Of a stretch of 7,558 nt of DNA, positions 7,188 to 7,558 are shown one piece after another. Position numbers and translations under genes: made by a program. The notes beneath the pieces are model-generated. The model saw nothing but the letters and a program-made list of their open reading frames with translations, made no database searches and was not told the DNA's origin. Location: the NCBI GenBank assembly GCA_003448685.1, contig DLXW01000129.1, positions 15,964 to 23,521 on the forward strand. Direction: 5' to 3'. The first letter of the stretch is position 1. Each line of letters opens with the position of its first letter. The stretch comes from Cyanothece sp. UBA12306 (lineage in GTDB: Bacteria; Cyanobacteriota; Cyanobacteriia; Cyanobacteriales; Microcystaceae).

Positions 7188-7397
7188 ATGAAAATTTGGG
7201 TTAACGAACAAATCGATCCTTGTGGTATTGTTTATTCATGTATTGCTGGTTGTGATGAAATAGCAGCTCAAGAATGTCATCAAACTTGGGTCAACAACCT
7301 AAGCGATCAACAAAAACAAGACGGTTGGAGTGCTATTCTCAGAACCGTAGATTCTTGGGATGAAGTGCCTGTAAATGCTCTAAAACTTAGCGTTTAA
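7188..7397 (+). CDS. Small Cys-containing protein of unknown function (69 aa)
   Basis: I do not recognise this family. The protein starts MKIWVNEQIDPCGIVYSCIA and contains four cysteines (C12, C18, C22, C30) with an adjacent histidine (C30-H31), all in its first half. The second half is polar with four tryptophans in the whole protein (W4, W34, W47, W57). No signal peptide or membrane segment is visible. I chose the ATG at 7188; an in-frame TTG at 7182 would add two residues and lies closer to the purine run AGAGAG (7171-7176). Support for a real gene is a good extended -10 promoter, non-repetitive composition and a complete frame ending in TAA. Its divergent position next to a copper ATPase and its cysteine pattern allow a metal-binding role, but the pattern is not CxxC and this is speculation. 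Confidence 0.7.
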   Translation: MKIWVNEQIDPCGIVYSCIAGCDEIAAQECHQTWVNNLSDQQKQDGWSAILRTVDSWDEVPVNALKLSV

Positions 7398-7406
7398 AGA
7401 TTAATT

Positions 7407-7434
7407 TAGAATGCAAAATGTAGAATGTAGAATT
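7407..7434. repeat. Second heptamer array, four units
   Basis: Units are TAGAATG, CAAAATG, TAGAATG, TAGAATT; the second is degenerate. The array starts ten bases after the stop of the 69-aa gene and shares an exact 18-mer with the array following cinA (7417-7434 and 3721-3738). It overlaps the left part of repeat copy 2. Confidence 0.8.
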
Positions 7435-7465
7435 CAAACTATGATTAATTTCAAACTTTATATTT
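7414..7465. repeat. Intergenic repeat copy 2, downstream of the small Cys-containing gene
   Basis: This is the direct-orientation partner of 7073-7123. The two copies bracket the 69-aa gene with about 290 bp between them. The heptamer units are better preserved in this copy. Confidence 0.75.
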
Positions 7466-7499
7466 TTTAAAACTTATATAATATATACTCATAGCGAAA

Positions 7500-7538
7500 A
7501 GTTTTTGGAGCGAGGTATAAATCCTCGTTACAAAAACT
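7500..7538. repeat. Strong stem-loop, probably a dispersed palindromic repeat or terminator
   Basis: AGTTTTTG (7500-7507) pairs with CAAAAACT (7531-7538) and AGCGAGG (7509-7515) pairs with CCTCGTT (7523-7529). This gives fifteen pairs including one G-T wobble, with a single G-A mismatch (7508/7530) and a seven-base TATAAAT loop. Read on the minus strand the hairpin is followed by TTTT, as in an intrinsic terminator for a leftward gene beyond the window. On the plus strand there is no T-run. The symmetry also fits a MITE end or a cyanobacterial dispersed repeat. Confidence 0.65.
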
Positions 7539-7558
7539 ACTTCTGTACGGGCTTAATA

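Overview
The window is chromosomal DNA from a cyanobacterium, most likely a low-GC unicellular type of the Crocosphaera/Cyanothece kind; I infer the lineage and cannot fix the genus. The evidence is a CRR6 homologue (a factor confined to organisms with the photosynthetic NDH-1 complex), a cyanobacterial-type CsaB, and at least five perfect HIP1 octamers (GCGATCGC at 575-582, 997-1004, 3140-3147, 3618-3625 and 5016-5023) in AT-rich sequence.

Layout. Positions 1-385 hold the N-terminal part of csaB (polysaccharide pyruvyl transferase) on the minus strand. It is divergent from a plus-strand run of crr6 (482-955, NDH-1 assembly), der/engA (1045-2403, ribosome-assembly GTPase) and cinA (2447-3706, CinA/NMN-deamidase family). 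An array of six TAGAATT/TAGAATG heptamers begins exactly at the cinA stop codon. It is followed by a 201-aa protein with a PD-(D/E)XK nuclease-like core (3823-4428). That gene converges with a copper-type P1B-ATPase on the minus strand (6850-4526), whose stop codon lies in a short palindromic repeat. A 337-bp AT-rich intergenic region separates the ATPase from a divergent 69-aa Cys-containing small protein (7188-7397). This small gene is flanked by two diverged copies of a ~50-bp repeat. The window ends in a strong stem-loop (7500-7538).

The large genes are ordinary housekeeping or metal-homeostasis genes. What stands out is how small repeats touch coding sequence. One heptamer array supplies the cinA stop codon, one palindromic repeat supplies the last residues and stop of the copper ATPase, and a GC-rich heptamer-like block is translated in frame as an extra ~17 residues in the ATPase nucleotide-binding region. 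I see no CRISPR array, transposase, tRNA, rRNA, phage gene or recognisable new defence system.
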